Source of the DNA: Nocardioides sp. REDSEA-S33_B3
Lineage (GTDB): Bacteria > Actinomycetota > Actinomycetes > Propionibacteriales > Nocardioidaceae
NCBI GenBank assembly: GCA_001627335.1
Contig: LUPK01000047.1
Location: 1-64,000, forward strand
Direction of reading: 5' to 3'
DNA: 64,000 nt
Positions 7,291 to 21,510 of the stretch are shown here, piece after piece. The first letter of the stretch is position 1, and the number at the start of each line of letters is the position of its first letter. The position numbers and the translations under genes are program-made. The notes below the pieces were generated by a model that ran no database searches, had not been told where the DNA came from, and worked only from the letters and a program-made list of their open reading frames with translations.

Positions 7291-7799
7291 GGGCTGTCCA
7301 CGCACGGGCCGGATCTCCACCACTCGCCGAGCTCGTCGAGCACCTCGTCACCGAGCGGGTTGACGCCGCGGCCCATCGCCAGCGACTGGCCGGCCAGGAC
7401 GTGCAGGCACTTCACGCGGTCGGGCATGCCGCCCGCGGAGATGCCCTCGATCTCGGGGACGTCGAGGCCGTGCTCGGCCGCGATCTCCGCGCGGGCCGCG
7501 AGGTACCGCTCGTGGGCGGCGGCGTAGGCGGCGGCGAGCTCGGGGTCCTCGGCCAACCGCTCCTGCATCCGCTTCATGACCCCCGACCCCTCGAGCGTGC
7601 CGATCCGCGAGGCGGCGCGCGGGCAGGTGAGGTAGTAGGTCGTGGGGAACGGCGTGCCGTTGGGCAGCCGCGGCTGGGTGGCCACCACGTCGGGGTTGCC
7701 GCAGGGGCAGCGGTGCCCGACGCCGTGGACGCCCCGGGACTCCCGGCCCAGCTGCGCCTCGACGGCGGCGGCATCGGCCGGGGTGAAGGGCTCGGTCAT
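7281..7799 (-). CDS. DUF501 family protein
   Basis: 172 residues. A conserved cysteine motif (GHRCPCGNPDVVATQPRL) and FPTTYYLTCPR in the N-terminal half mark DUF501, a family found next to ftsB and ppx in actinobacteria. The paired cysteines suggest a metal site. Function is not established. Its start overlaps the ftsB stop (ATGA-type), and its end overlaps the ppx start. Confidence 0.85.
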   Translation of the reverse strand: MTEPFTPADAAAVEAQLGRESRGVHGVGHRCPCGNPDVVATQPRLPNGTPFPTTYYLTCPRAASRIGTLEGSGVMKRMQERLAEDPELAAAYAAAHERYLAARAEIAAEHGLDVPEIEGISAGGMPDRVKCLHVLAGQSLAMGRGVNPLGDEVLDELGEWWRSGPCVDSPCV

Positions 7800-8368
7800 T
7801 CAGGTGCTCCGTCGGTGCCGGGGTCGATCTCGGTCAGGGGCGGGGTGCCGTCGTCGGCGGGCGGACGCCCGGCCAGCACGACCGACGCCCAGGCGTCCTC
7901 CCAGAAGGCCGGCTCCTCCTGGTCGCCCACCTCGTCGGGGTCGGCGAGCTCGGAGCCGGCCTCCAGCGGCTCGCCGTCCTCGTCGAGCACGACGTAGGAG
8001 GTCTCGCCCGGCATGACGTAGCCGAGCTCGCGCGCCTCCTGCTGCACGTACGCAGGGTCCTGCCAGCGCCGCATCTCCCGCTCGAGGTCGGCGATCGCGC
8101 TCTCGCGCTGCTCGATCTCGGCCCGCAGGGCATCGAGCTCGCTGCGCTGCTGGAGGTAGGCCCGCGCCGAGGAGGCGTAGGAGACCAGCAGCACCGCGAG
8201 GACCGCCACCAGGATCGTGGCGCGGCTGGTCAGCCGGGGGCGACGCCGCGGGGTCGGCGCGCTGGCCACGGGACGCGCGGGGCGCCCCGGGGCCGGGCGC
8301 GAAGGACGGCCCGGGCCGGTGCGGCCCCGCGGCCCCGAGGCGCGCGAGGACGATCGGTTCGAGGCCAT
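7796..8368 (-). CDS. ftsB: Septum formation initiator, FtsB/DivIC family
   Basis: Division protein of the FtsQLB subcomplex that links the early ring to septal wall synthesis. 190 residues: a basic, proline-rich cytoplasmic N-terminus (1-47), one membrane helix (TILVAVLAVLLVSYASSA, ~51-68), then a coiled coil (YLQQRSELDALRAEIEQRES) and the conserved end of the family domain (DPAYVQQEARELGYVMPGE). It has a ~40-residue acidic C-terminal tail. Position directly after eno matches the actinobacterial order. Confidence 0.9.
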   Translation of the reverse strand: MASNRSSSRASGPRGRTGPGRPSRPAPGRPARPVASAPTPRRRPRLTSRATILVAVLAVLLVSYASSARAYLQQRSELDALRAEIEQRESAIADLEREMRRWQDPAYVQQEARELGYVMPGETSYVVLDEDGEPLEAGSELADPDEVGDQEEPAFWEDAWASVVLAGRPPADDGTPPLTEIDPGTDGAPE

Positions 8369-8382
8369 GCTCCTAGCGTGAC

Positions 8383-9976
<1,594 letters not shown>

Positions 9977-12643
9977 ATGTCCTTGCAGCACACCACCGGG
10001 GTCCCTCGCGGACCGCGGCTCCGAGGCGGGCTCGCGCTCACCGCGGTCGGCGCCCTGGCCCTCTCCGGCCTGGCGCTGGGCACGGTGACCAGCACCGCCC
10101 AGACCAGCGGCCAGACCAGCAGCAGGACCGGCACCCTCGCGGAGCCCGCGGACACCGCGGTCGAGCGGTTCGGCCGGCTGGCGACGTACCCGGTCCACCT
10201 CAACGTCCCCGAGGGCGTGGACCCCCTCGACGAGACCGTTGCGGAGATCTCCGCAGTCAGCGAGGACGGCGAGACGGTGGTCTACACCGACGCCGCGGGC
10301 AAGCGGATCGGCTTCCTCGACATCAGCGACCCCTCCGCCCCCGAGGGCCTGGGCACGCTGGACCTCAGCGAGCTCGGTGACGCCGAGGACGAGCCGACCT
10401 CGGTCGCCGTCGTCGGCGACCACGTGCTCGTGGTCGTCAACACCTCCCCGAGCTACACCGAGCCCTCGGGCCGCGTCGACGTCGTCGACCTCGGGACCCG
10501 CGAGCTCGTCGCCTCCCACGACCTCGGCGGCCAGCCGGACTCGATCGCGGTGAGCCCCTCGGGCGAGTACGCCGCGATCGCGATGGAGAACGAGCGCGAC
10601 GAGGACGCCCTGCCCGATGGTGCCGGCGACCACGCGGACGAGGGCGACCTGCCGCAGGCCCCCGCCGGCTTCGTGCAGGTGCTCGAGCTCGACGGCGCCC
10701 CCGCCACCTGGACCCCTGACCCGCTGCTGCTGCCGGTCGAGGACCTGGCGGGCATGGACACCCCCGAGGACCCCGAGCCGGAGTACGTCGACATCAACGC
10801 CGACGACGAGCTCGTTGTGAGCCTGCAGGAGAACAACGGCCTGGTCGTCGTCGACCTGCCCACCCGCGAGATCACCAGCGCCTTCAGCGCCGGCAACGTC
10901 GTGCTCGAGGGCGTGGACACCACCGACGACGGCGTCTTCAACGCCACCGACACCATCGACGTCCCGCGCGAGCCCGACGCCGTGCACTGGGTCGGCGACG
11001 GTCTGGTCGCCACCGCCAACGAGGGCGACTGGAAGGGCGGCAGCCGCGGCTGGACGGTCTTCGAGGCCGCGACCGGCGAGGTCGTCTGGGACGCCGGCAC
11101 CTCCGTCGAGGACCTGGTGCTCTCCGTCGGCAGCTTCAACGACGGCCGCGCCGACAACAAGGGCGCCGAGCCCGAGGGCCTGACCTACGCCGCGTACGAC
11201 GGCGTCCCCTACGCCTTCGTCGGATCCGAGCGCAGCAACCTGGTCGCGGTCTACGACATGACCGACCCGACCGAGCCCGCGCTCACCCAGGTGCTGCCCA
11301 CCACCAACGGCCCCGAGGGGCTGCTGCCCATCCCCTCGCGCGACCTGCTGGTCGTCTCCAGCGAGGTCGACGAGTCCGACGTGGGCGTGCGTGCCAGCGT
11401 CGCGCTCTTCGAGCTCGGCACCGACGGGGTCGTCTGGCCCGACATCGTCTCGGTCCCCGCACCCGGCGAGGACCGGCCGATCGGCTGGGGCGCGCTCGGC
11501 GCGTTGTCCGGTGACCAGCACGACCCGAAGGGCCTGTGGAGCGCCAGCGACTCGGCGTACTCCCCCGCCCGGATCTACCACCTCGACGTCTCCGCGGTCC
11601 CGGCCGTGCTGGACGACGTCATCGAGGTGACCGACGGCGGCGAGCCCGTCGACCTCGACATCGAGGGCATCGCCGAGCGCACGCAGGGCGGATTCTGGCT
11701 GGCCTCCGAGGGCGCGACCGGCCCGGAGAACGCGCTGGTCCGCACCGACGCCGACGGTGTCGTCGTCGAGACCGTCACCCTGCCCCCCGAGGTCGCCGCC
11801 GGCCTCGGCAAGTGGGGCCTCGAGGGGGTGGCCGTGCGCGGCTCCGGCGCCTCGGAGACGGTGTACGTCGCCCTGCAGCGCCCGCTGACCGGCGAGGACA
11901 GCGCCCGGATCGGTCGCTACGACGTGGCCGCTGCCGCGTGGACCTGGTTCGCCTACCCGATGGAGACCACCAGCACCGAGGGCGACTGGATCGGCCTGTC
12001 GGAGATCACCGTCATCGACCAGGACACCGTGGCCGTCATCGAGCGCGACAAGCTGATGGGCCCGGCCGCCGCGGTGAAGCGGATCTACACCGTCGACCTG
12101 CCCGCCGGCAGCACCGACGAGGTCACCCCGGTGACCAAGACGCTCGCCGTCGACCTGCTCCCGGCGATGACCGGGCGCAACGGCTGGACCCAGGAGAAGC
12201 TCGAGGGCCTCGCGGTCGCCACCAGGGGGAGCGTGTACACCGTCACCGACAACGACGGGGTCGACGACGCCTCCGGCGAGACCCAGCTCTTCGACCTCGG
12301 GCGGCTCTCCTCGGTGTTCGCCGAGGACGTCGCCACGAGCACGAAGCTCAAGGTCGAGGGCAGGAGCCGACGGGCGGGTCAGGCGTTCCGCGTGGTCGTC
12401 GTCGTGAAGCCCGCGCCGCAGGGCGGTCGGGTGGTCGTCGAGGTGGACGGTCAGAAGGTGGACGGTCAGAAGGTCGCCTCGACGCGCGTGGACGGCCGCA
12501 CCACGCCGCTGCGGGTGCGCATCAAGGGCACCGGCAGGCACACCCTGGCCGCGACCTACACCGGCAACGGCCTCGCGGCCGGGTCGACCTCGAAGACCGT
12601 GACGGTCAAGGTCAAGAAGGCGAAGGACCAGAAGAAGAGGTGA
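9977..12643 (+). CDS. Secreted esterase-like/phytase-family beta-propeller protein
   Basis: 888 residues from an ATG preceded by GAAAGG. A signal peptide covers residues 1-~35 (GLALTAVGALALSGLALGTV). The N-terminal half is a propeller of the choice-of-anchor-I/LVIVD type (GKRIGFLDISDPSAPEGLG; GRVDVVDLGTRELVASHDLG). The second half is the esterase-like domain of the phytase family (EGIAERTQGGFWLASEG; WTQEKLEGLAVATRGSVYTV). It ends with an Ig-like domain and a lysine-rich tail (KVKKAKDQKKR), with an internal 15-bp duplication coding DGQKV-DGQKV. The likely role is extracellular phosphoester hydrolysis or adhesion. The 3' end overlaps convergent mazG by 32 bases. Confidence 0.8.
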   Translation: MSLQHTTGVPRGPRLRGGLALTAVGALALSGLALGTVTSTAQTSGQTSSRTGTLAEPADTAVERFGRLATYPVHLNVPEGVDPLDETVAEISAVSEDGETVVYTDAAGKRIGFLDISDPSAPEGLGTLDLSELGDAEDEPTSVAVVGDHVLVVVNTSPSYTEPSGRVDVVDLGTRELVASHDLGGQPDSIAVSPSGEYAAIAMENERDEDALPDGAGDHADEGDLPQAPAGFVQVLELDGAPATWTPDPLLLPVEDLAGMDTPEDPEPEYVDINADDELVVSLQENNGLVVVDLPTREITSAFSAGNVVLEGVDTTDDGVFNATDTIDVPREPDAVHWVGDGLVATANEGDWKGGSRGWTVFEAATGEVVWDAGTSVEDLVLSVGSFNDGRADNKGAEPEGLTYAAYDGVPYAFVGSERSNLVAVYDMTDPTEPALTQVLPTTNGPEGLLPIPSRDLLVVSSEVDESDVGVRASVALFELGTDGVVWPDIVSVPAPGEDRPIGWGALGALSGDQHDPKGLWSASDSAYSPARIYHLDVSAVPAVLDDVIEVTDGGEPVDLDIEGIAERTQGGFWLASEGATGPENALVRTDADGVVVETVTLPPEVAAGLGKWGLEGVAVRGSGASETVYVALQRPLTGEDSARIGRYDVAAAAWTWFAYPMETTSTEGDWIGLSEITVIDQDTVAVIERDKLMGPAAAVKRIYTVDLPAGSTDEVTPVTKTLAVDLLPAMTGRNGWTQEKLEGLAVATRGSVYTVTDNDGVDDASGETQLFDLGRLSSVFAEDVATSTKLKVEGRSRRAGQAFRVVVVVKPAPQGGRVVVEVDGQKVDGQKVASTRVDGRTTPLRVRIKGTGRHTLAATYTGNGLAAGSTSKTVTVKVKKAKDQKKR

Positions 12644-13283
12644 GCCGGCGGCGGACGGCGTCGCGGAGCTCCTGCTCCGGGTCGACGCCGTCCGCCCTCG
12701 CCTCCACCACGAGCGCCAGCAGGCGCTCGCCCAACGCGTCGGCGTCCGGCTCGACGTGCACCGGCCGGCCGGCTCGCGCCAGCCGGTCGACCAGCTTGTC
12801 GGCGTACAACAGGGCGGGCAGCGTCGAAGGGATTCCGTCGGCGGGATCGGTCCGCTCGGACTTCTCCCGGGCCTTGATCGCCTCCCACGCCTCGTTGACC
12901 GCGGCCGCGTCCCGGGGCTCCTCGTCGGCCACCCCGGTCGCGGCGCCGGCCTCGGCACCGGTCTCGGCCCCGAACACGTGCGGGTTGCGGCGCACCATCT
13001 TCTCGGTGATGCCCCGGGCGACGTCGTCGATGTCGAAGGCGTCGCGCTCGGCGGCGACGGCGGCGTGGAAGTAGACCTGCAGCAGCAGGTCGCCGAGCTC
13101 CTCGCGCAGGTGGTTGGGTTCCGGCTCGGGGTCGCCCGACTCGACCGCCTCGACGGTCTCGTAGGCCTCCTCGAGGAGGTAGCGCAGCAACGAGCGGTGC
13201 GTCTGCTCGCGCTTCCACGGGCACTCGGCCCGCAGCCGCGCCATCACCCCGCGCAGCTCCAGGAGCGGCTCCTGCGCGGTCAC
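12612..13283 (-). CDS. mazG: Nucleoside triphosphate pyrophosphohydrolase MazG
   Basis: House-cleaning enzyme that hydrolyses NTPs/dNTPs to monophosphates and tempers stress responses. 223 residues. The N-terminal MazG domain is clear: LRAECPWKREQTHRSL and the metal-binding EExxE...ExxD pattern in LLEEAYETVEAVES and [16 protein letters not shown]. The second MazG half is degenerate, as in mycobacteria. A GTG start lies 4 bases after the upstream lipoprotein's stop. The gene's end overlaps the plus-strand gene ending at 12643. Confidence 0.92.
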   Translation of the reverse strand: MTAQEPLLELRGVMARLRAECPWKREQTHRSLLRYLLEEAYETVEAVESGDPEPEPNHLREELGDLLLQVYFHAAVAAERDAFDIDDVARGITEKMVRRNPHVFGAETGAEAGAATGVADEEPRDAAAVNEAWEAIKAREKSERTDPADGIPSTLPALLYADKLVDRLARAGRPVHVEPDADALGERLLALVVEARADGVDPEQELRDAVRRRLTSSSGPSPS

Positions 13284-13287
13284 GGGC

Positions 13288-14091
13288 TCAGCCCTGGTTG
13301 GGGTTGCCCGGGTTCTCGAGCGGGATCGGCATGGTTGGCTCGGGCTCGGTCTCGACGACCTCGGGGGCGCAGCCCTGGCTGCTGGGCAGGTCGGCCACCA
13401 ACGCGGTGATCTCGGCCTGGGCCCCGACGTCGCCCTGCTGCGCGCGGGCGCGCAGCTCGTCGACCTCGGCGCGCAGCGAGGAGGCCTCGGAGACGGCCAC
13501 CGAGAGGTCGGAGGTGGTGGAGACCGACGCCGAGGTCGCGAAGTCGACCTGGTCGAAGCGCGGGTTCACGTCGAGGTCGTGCTCGGCCTGCCACTGCTCC
13601 AGGTAGGCCTGGTACGCCGGCCCCGGCTGCACCAGCTCCTCCTCGCTCAGCGTGGGGTCGACGATCTCGGAGACGACCGAGGTCAGGAAGCTGCTGGCGG
13701 CGAAGACCGTGACGGCGTCGTTCTGCTCGTCGCCGGGCAGCCCGAAGCTGATGCGCGCCTGCTTCTCGGCCTCGCGGCGCAGCTCGTCGACGGGCAGGCC
13801 GTTCTCGGCGCCGATCGCCTCGGCGACCTCGGTGACGACCAGCTGCTGCACGACGATGCCGCGCAGCTCGGCGCCGGTGAAGCCGCCGGCCAGGAGCTCC
13901 TGCGAGCCCTGGAGCACCTCGCAGGTGGCCTCGGTCGCGTCGTCGACGTCGGAGAGCGAGATCTCCTCCCCCTCGACCACCGCGGCCGTGCCGGGACGCA
14001 CCTCGGCGTCGGCGATCCCGCACCCGCTCAGGGCGCCGGTGGCGAGCACCGCGACCGTGGCGAGACCGAGGAGAGGACGGGAGAGACGCAC
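13288..14091 (-). CDS. Lipoprotein, SurA-N-like chaperone candidate
   Basis: 267 residues from a GTG with AGGAG 5 bases before it. The signal peptide ends in lipobox ATGALSGCG, so the protein should be lipid-anchored outside the membrane. The mature part begins ADAEVRPGTAAVVEGEEISLSDVD, the opening of SurA N-terminal chaperone domains. I do not see a parvulin isomerase core, and the C-terminus is proline- and glutamate-rich (EPEPTMPIPLENPGNPNQG). It lies between mfd and mazG. Chaperone function is inferred only from the N-terminal resemblance. Confidence 0.72.
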   Translation of the reverse strand: MRLSRPLLGLATVAVLATGALSGCGIADAEVRPGTAAVVEGEEISLSDVDDATEATCEVLQGSQELLAGGFTGAELRGIVVQQLVVTEVAEAIGAENGLPVDELRREAEKQARISFGLPGDEQNDAVTVFAASSFLTSVVSEIVDPTLSEEELVQPGPAYQAYLEQWQAEHDLDVNPRFDQVDFATSASVSTTSDLSVAVSEASSLRAEVDELRARAQQGDVGAQAEITALVADLPSSQGCAPEVVETEPEPTMPIPLENPGNPNQG

Positions 14092-14166
14092 GGGGACTCC
14101 TAGCGGGGCGTGTGTGACCTGCATCGCCCATTGAACCAGCCGCTTCCCCGACCTCTCGCACCGCCC

Positions 14167-14261
14167 GCCGAACCGGCGCAACCTTCCGGAAGGACACGCC
14201 GGCTCGACCCACCATCCCCGCCGAACCGGCTCGACCTTCCGGAAGGACGCGCCGGCTCGGC
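14167..14261. repeat. Two copies of a GCCGAACCGG...CCGGCTCGG repeat
   Basis: Copies at 14167-14207 and 14220-14261, each an imperfect inverted repeat centred on the perfect palindrome CCTTCCGGAAGG, with outer arms GCCGAACCGG and CCGGCTCGG. The left arm also occurs in the tRNA-terminal hairpin at 3991. They fill the spacer after mfd and may act as its terminator. Confidence 0.7.
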
Positions 14262-14272
14262 GCGAAGGACCG

Positions 14273-17914
<3,642 letters not shown>

Positions 17915-17978
17915 CTCACTCCTGGGGCACAGCACGAGAGCCCCCTGTCGTGGGACGACGGGGGGTGCGGGCCCGATC

Positions 17979-18245
17979 CTACGGTCGGTCCCCGAATGCG
18001 GCCTCACGCAGGCGGGCGAGGGCGGGGTCGGACTCGGCCGAGGCCCGGCCGTCGGCCACGATCGCGTCGAGCCGGTCGCGGCGGGCCCGCAGGTGGTCGA
18101 CGTACGCCTCCCACTCCCGCACGTGGGTGCGGTGCACGGCACGCACCTGCACGTCCTCGCAGACCGCCAGTGCGGCGTCGATGGGAGGGCGGGCCCGCCA
18201 CGGCGGCGAGGACCAGCGCCCGGCGGCCCACCTCCAGACCGTGCG
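17979..18245 (-). pseudogene. Frameshifted coding remnant between tsaE and mfd
   Basis: After the tsaE stop, one frame reads GLEVGRRALVLAAVAGPP, then the sense switches frame to AALAVCEDVQVRAVHRTHV and continues (EWEAYVDHLRARRDRLDAIV) to a TAG at 17981-17979. Both parts have actinobacterial codon use with G/C in third positions, and the second part looks like a charged helical C-terminus. The longest intact start-to-stop segment is only ~57 codons from an internal GTG. A short gene broken by a frameshift, or a sequencing error, would explain it. Parent family not recognised. Confidence 0.4.
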
Positions 18246-19202
18246 TCAGCCCAGGCCGCGGAAGGACAGCGCGTGCCAGCGCGGCCCGACCGGCGTGATC
18301 TCGACGCGCCGCGGGTCGAACGCGGCACCGGGGTCGGCACCGTCGACGTCGCGCACGATGCGGATCTCCAGCCGCGACTCCGAGAGCCCCTCGGCGAGGT
18401 CCTCGCCCCACTCCACGACGGTGACCGCGTCCTCCAGGGAGGTGTCGAGGTCGAGGTCGTCGAGCTCCTCCAGGCCGTCCAGGCGGTAGGCGTCGACGTG
18501 GACGAGCTCGGGCCCGCCCACCCGCGAGGGGTGCACGCGCGCGATCACGAACGTCGGCGAGGTGACGTGGCCGCGGACGCCGAGACCAGCGCCGAGGCCC
18601 TGGGTGAAGGTCGTCTTGCCGGCGCCGAGGTCGCCGGTCAGCACGATCAGGTCGCCCTTGGTGAGCTGGCCGGCCAGGGAGCGGCCGATCCCGCGCATCG
18701 CGTCGGCGGTCGGCGCCTGGAAGACCGCGGTGCGCAGCGGCCGGCGCATCTCCACCAGCGGGGAGTCGCGCAGGATCTCGCGGAAGCCCTGGCGGTCCCA
18801 GAAGCGGATCGTCTTGGGCAGCTCCTCGCGGGCCACCACGGTGAGGTCGTCGGTGCCGGTGCCGGACTCGAGCACCGCGTCGACGGCCGCGTCGATGAGC
18901 GCGCCGGCGATCCCGTGGCCCTGGTGGCCCGGGACCACCCCGAAGCGGCGCAGGTAGGTGGTGGAGCCGATGGGGTCGAGGATCAGCGTCCCCACCGGCT
19001 CACCGTCCAGCTCGGCGAGCAGCCCCCCGCCGGCCGCGAGCTTCTCGGCGATGGTCTCCTCGGTCTCCAGCAGCGCGTCCGGCTTGGGGTCCATGGCCGG
19101 CCGGGCACCGAACGCGGCCTGCACTACGTGCAGCACGTCGGCGGCGGCCTCCGGCCCCACGCGGCGTACGGCGACCTTCGACTCGGGTCGGGTGTCGGTC
19201 AC
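18246..19202 (-). CDS. tsaE: GNAT acetyltransferase fused to TsaE ATPase
   Basis: 318 residues joining two proteins. Residues ~8-150 are a GNAT acyltransferase with the acetyl-CoA loop VVPGHQGHG (90-97) and the C-terminal FWDRQGFREI. Residues ~160-318 are TsaE, with P-loop GDLGAGKTTF (190-199), SPTFVIARVH and HVDAYRLDGLEELDDLD; TsaE powers TsaB-TsaD in threonylcarbamoyl-adenosine (t6A37) tRNA modification. The GNAT part could stand in for RimI, which often neighbours tsaE. The GTG start overlaps the upstream hydrolase stop. tsaB, rimI and tsaD do not follow, unlike the usual order. Confidence 0.88.
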   Translation of the reverse strand: MTDTRPESKVAVRRVGPEAAADVLHVVQAAFGARPAMDPKPDALLETEETIAEKLAAGGGLLAELDGEPVGTLILDPIGSTTYLRRFGVVPGHQGHGIAGALIDAAVDAVLESGTGTDDLTVVAREELPKTIRFWDRQGFREILRDSPLVEMRRPLRTAVFQAPTADAMRGIGRSLAGQLTKGDLIVLTGDLGAGKTTFTQGLGAGLGVRGHVTSPTFVIARVHPSRVGGPELVHVDAYRLDGLEELDDLDLDTSLEDAVTVVEWGEDLAEGLSESRLEIRIVRDVDGADPGAAFDPRRVEITPVGPRWHALSFRGLG

Positions 19203-20263
19203 CGGCGTCCCACCCGCTCGGTCGACGCGGCCAGCAGCTGGTCGAGCGCGGCGTTGACTTGCTCGTGCCGCTCCATGATCACCATGTGGCCGGCTCCCTC
19301 GGCCTCCACGAGCACGGAGCCCTCGATGCGGCTGTGCAGCTTGCGGCTGTGCCCGATCGACGTCAGCCGGTCGGCCGTGCCGCACACGATCGTGGTGGGC
19401 ACCCGACCCAGCGCCTCGACGGCGTGGAACTTGTCGAGGCCGTGCAGGCTGGGGAAGAACTCTGCCAGCACCTCGAACGGTGTGCGGCTGAGCATCGAGT
19501 CGACGAACCGGACGTAGGAGGCGGGCACCTCGTCCCCGAAGGCGAAGACGTCGGTGAACACCTCGGCGACCGTCGCGCCGAGCCGGCGCAGGACGTCGAC
19601 CCCGCGGTGCCCACGACGCATCCCGCGGATCGCGCGGGCGGTGAGGTCGCCGCCGAGCTTGGCCGGGCCGATCGGCAGCAGCATGCGCCCGATGTCGAGG
19701 CCGCCGGCGGTGGTCGAGAGCAGCCCGACGCCGACGATCCGGTCGCCGAAGAGCTCCGGCCGCTGCTCGGCCAGCGCGACGATGCTCATCCCGCCCATCG
19801 AGTGCCCGACGACCACGACGGGGGTGTCGGGGGCGAGCTCCTCGATGACCTGCTCGAGGTCGAGGCCGAGCTGGTCGATGGTGGCGTGGTGGTGGTCGGA
19901 GCGGCCGGAGCGGCCGTGGGAGCGCTGGTCGTAGAAGACCGTGCGGACCAGGCCGCGGTAGCCGGCGCGCTGGAAGTGCCAGCAGTCCAGGGTGAGGGCG
20001 TAGCCGTGCACGAAGACGACGGTCACCGCGGTCTCGGCATCGGGGTCCGAGGGCTCGTCGACCTCGCAGTGCAGGGGCACCCCGTCGGGGGTGACGACCA
20101 TGTGCGGCGCCGAGCGCAGCGAGCCCAACGGGGTGGCGTCTCCGGCACCGCGGCGGGCGGCGATGCCGCGGCGACGGCGCGCGACCTCGACGCCGGCCCC
20201 GATCGCGAGCGCACCCGCGGCGGCACCGGCCCAGCGCCACACCGTGCTCCTGGTCCTGCTCAC
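19199..20263 (-). CDS. Alpha/beta hydrolase
   Basis: 354 residues. An N-terminal hydrophobic segment (WRWAGAAAGALAIGAGVEVARR, residues ~9-30) suggests a membrane anchor or signal. The fold shows the oxyanion HG in VVFVHGYALT, the nucleophile elbow GHSMGGMS, a catalytic Asp in CGTADRLT and His in EGAGHMVIMERH. The gene sits between alr and tsaE, as in many actinobacteria, and both junctions are GTGA overlaps. The substrate is unknown; carboxyl-ester hydrolase is most likely. Confidence 0.85.
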   Translation of the reverse strand: MSRTRSTVWRWAGAAAGALAIGAGVEVARRRRGIAARRGAGDATPLGSLRSAPHMVVTPDGVPLHCEVDEPSDPDAETAVTVVFVHGYALTLDCWHFQRAGYRGLVRTVFYDQRSHGRSGRSDHHHATIDQLGLDLEQVIEELAPDTPVVVVGHSMGGMSIVALAEQRPELFGDRIVGVGLLSTTAGGLDIGRMLLPIGPAKLGGDLTARAIRGMRRGHRGVDVLRRLGATVAEVFTDVFAFGDEVPASYVRFVDSMLSRTPFEVLAEFFPSLHGLDKFHAVEALGRVPTTIVCGTADRLTSIGHSRKLHSRIEGSVLVEAEGAGHMVIMERHEQVNAALDQLLAASTERVGRR

Positions 20264-21405
20264 TGGTCCTCCTGGCCCACCCATCGGCGGCCGAAGCGCC
20301 CACCGATGCGGGTCACGATCTCGTAGCTGATGGTCCCGCAGGCCTCGGCCCACTCCTGGGCGGTCGGGTGCGGGGCGGCACCGAAGAGTACGACCTGGTC
20401 ACCGACCGCGCCCTGACCGTCCGGCAGCTCGACGACGACCTGGTCCATGCAGACCCGGCCGCGCAGCGGGCAGTGCTTGCCCCCGACGTCGAGCACCGCC
20501 CGGTTGCCCGCGTGCCGCGGGACCCCGTCGCCGTAGCCCACGGGCACCAGCCCCAGCGTGGTCGGCCGGTCGGCGACCCAGGTGTGGCCGTAGGACACGC
20601 CCGCCCCCGTCGGCACCTGCTTGACCAGCGCCAGCGCGGCGCGGGCGGTCATCGCCGGCCGCAGCCCGAGGTCGGGGGTGTGGCCCGGCGCCGGGTCCAG
20701 GCCGTACGCCGCCAGCCCGACCCGCACGAGGTCGAACCGGCTCGCGGGGCTCAGGATCGCCGCCGCGGAGTTGGCCAGGTGGCGCACCTCGGGCTCCAGC
20801 CCGTGCTCGCCCGCGACGGCCAGTGCGTCCTCGAAGGCCTGCAGCTGGGCGGCGTTGGCCGGGTGGTCGGGCTCGTCGCTGCACGCGAAGTGCGACCAGA
20901 CGCCGGTCACCCGCCAGGTGCCGGCCCGCTCCCCCGCGCGGGCCCGCTCGACCAACCCCGCCCAGTCCTCGGGCGGGCAGCCGTTCCGAGACAGGCCGGT
21001 GTCGATCTTGAGCTGGAGCCGCGCGGGCGTGCCTGAGCGTCGTACGGCCTCGGCGACGGCGTCGAGGTGCTCGATGCTGTGGGCGGTGACGTCGATGCCG
21101 GCCGCGACCGCGTCGGTCAGACGCTCCTCGCCCGGGACGAAGAGCCAGGTCAGGATGCGGCCGGTGTCACCGGCCTCGCGCAGCGCCAGCGCCTCCTCGA
21201 GCGCGGCGGCGCCGAGCCACTGCGCGCCCGCCGCACGGGCGGCCCGCGCGACCGGCAGCATCCCGTGGCCGTAGGCGTCGGCCTTCACCACCACCATGAG
21301 CGGGGTGCCGGTGTGGGCGGCGAGGGCGCGCACGTTGGCGCGGACCGCCGCCAGGTCGACGACGATCTCCGCGCGCACCACCGGGTCCGAGGACATCGCG
21401 CCCAT
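20260..21405 (-). CDS. alr: Alanine racemase
   Basis: PLP enzyme making D-alanine for peptidoglycan. 381 residues. PLP lysine in VVKADAYGHG near the N-terminus, KIDTGLSRNG in the barrel, and catalytic tyrosine region VSYGHTW; the C-terminal domain has the substrate-side CMDQVVVEL. ATGs at 21405 and 21396 are both possible, and I use the longer. It heads the alr-hydrolase-tsaE coupled operon. Confidence 0.94.
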   Translation of the reverse strand: MGAMSSDPVVRAEIVVDLAAVRANVRALAAHTGTPLMVVVKADAYGHGMLPVARAARAAGAQWLGAAALEEALALREAGDTGRILTWLFVPGEERLTDAVAAGIDVTAHSIEHLDAVAEAVRRSGTPARLQLKIDTGLSRNGCPPEDWAGLVERARAGERAGTWRVTGVWSHFACSDEPDHPANAAQLQAFEDALAVAGEHGLEPEVRHLANSAAAILSPASRFDLVRVGLAAYGLDPAPGHTPDLGLRPAMTARAALALVKQVPTGAGVSYGHTWVADRPTTLGLVPVGYGDGVPRHAGNRAVLDVGGKHCPLRGRVCMDQVVVELPDGQGAVGDQVVLFGAAPHPTAQEWAEACGTISYEIVTRIGGRFGRRWVGQEDQ

Positions 21406-21454
21406 CTTCCCATCCCACCCCGGTGGGCGAGGCCGCCGGTGGTCGAGGCGCCCT

Positions 21455-21510
21455 CCGGTGGTCGAGCGAGCTGCGGAGCGCTAGCGACGAGCGGGCGTCG
21501 AGACCACCGG
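21455..21510. repeat. CCGGTGGTCGAG...GAGACCACCGG element at the nnrD end
   Basis: 56-bp element with inverted ends CCGGTGGTC/GACCACCGG and an interior GCGAGCTGCGGAGCGCTAGC. A partial extra end (CCGGTGGTCGAGGCG) lies at 21436-21450. The last 30 bases (21481-21510) code the final nine residues and TAG stop of nnrD. The same end words occur at 2924-2959 and inside mfd. Confidence 0.65.
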
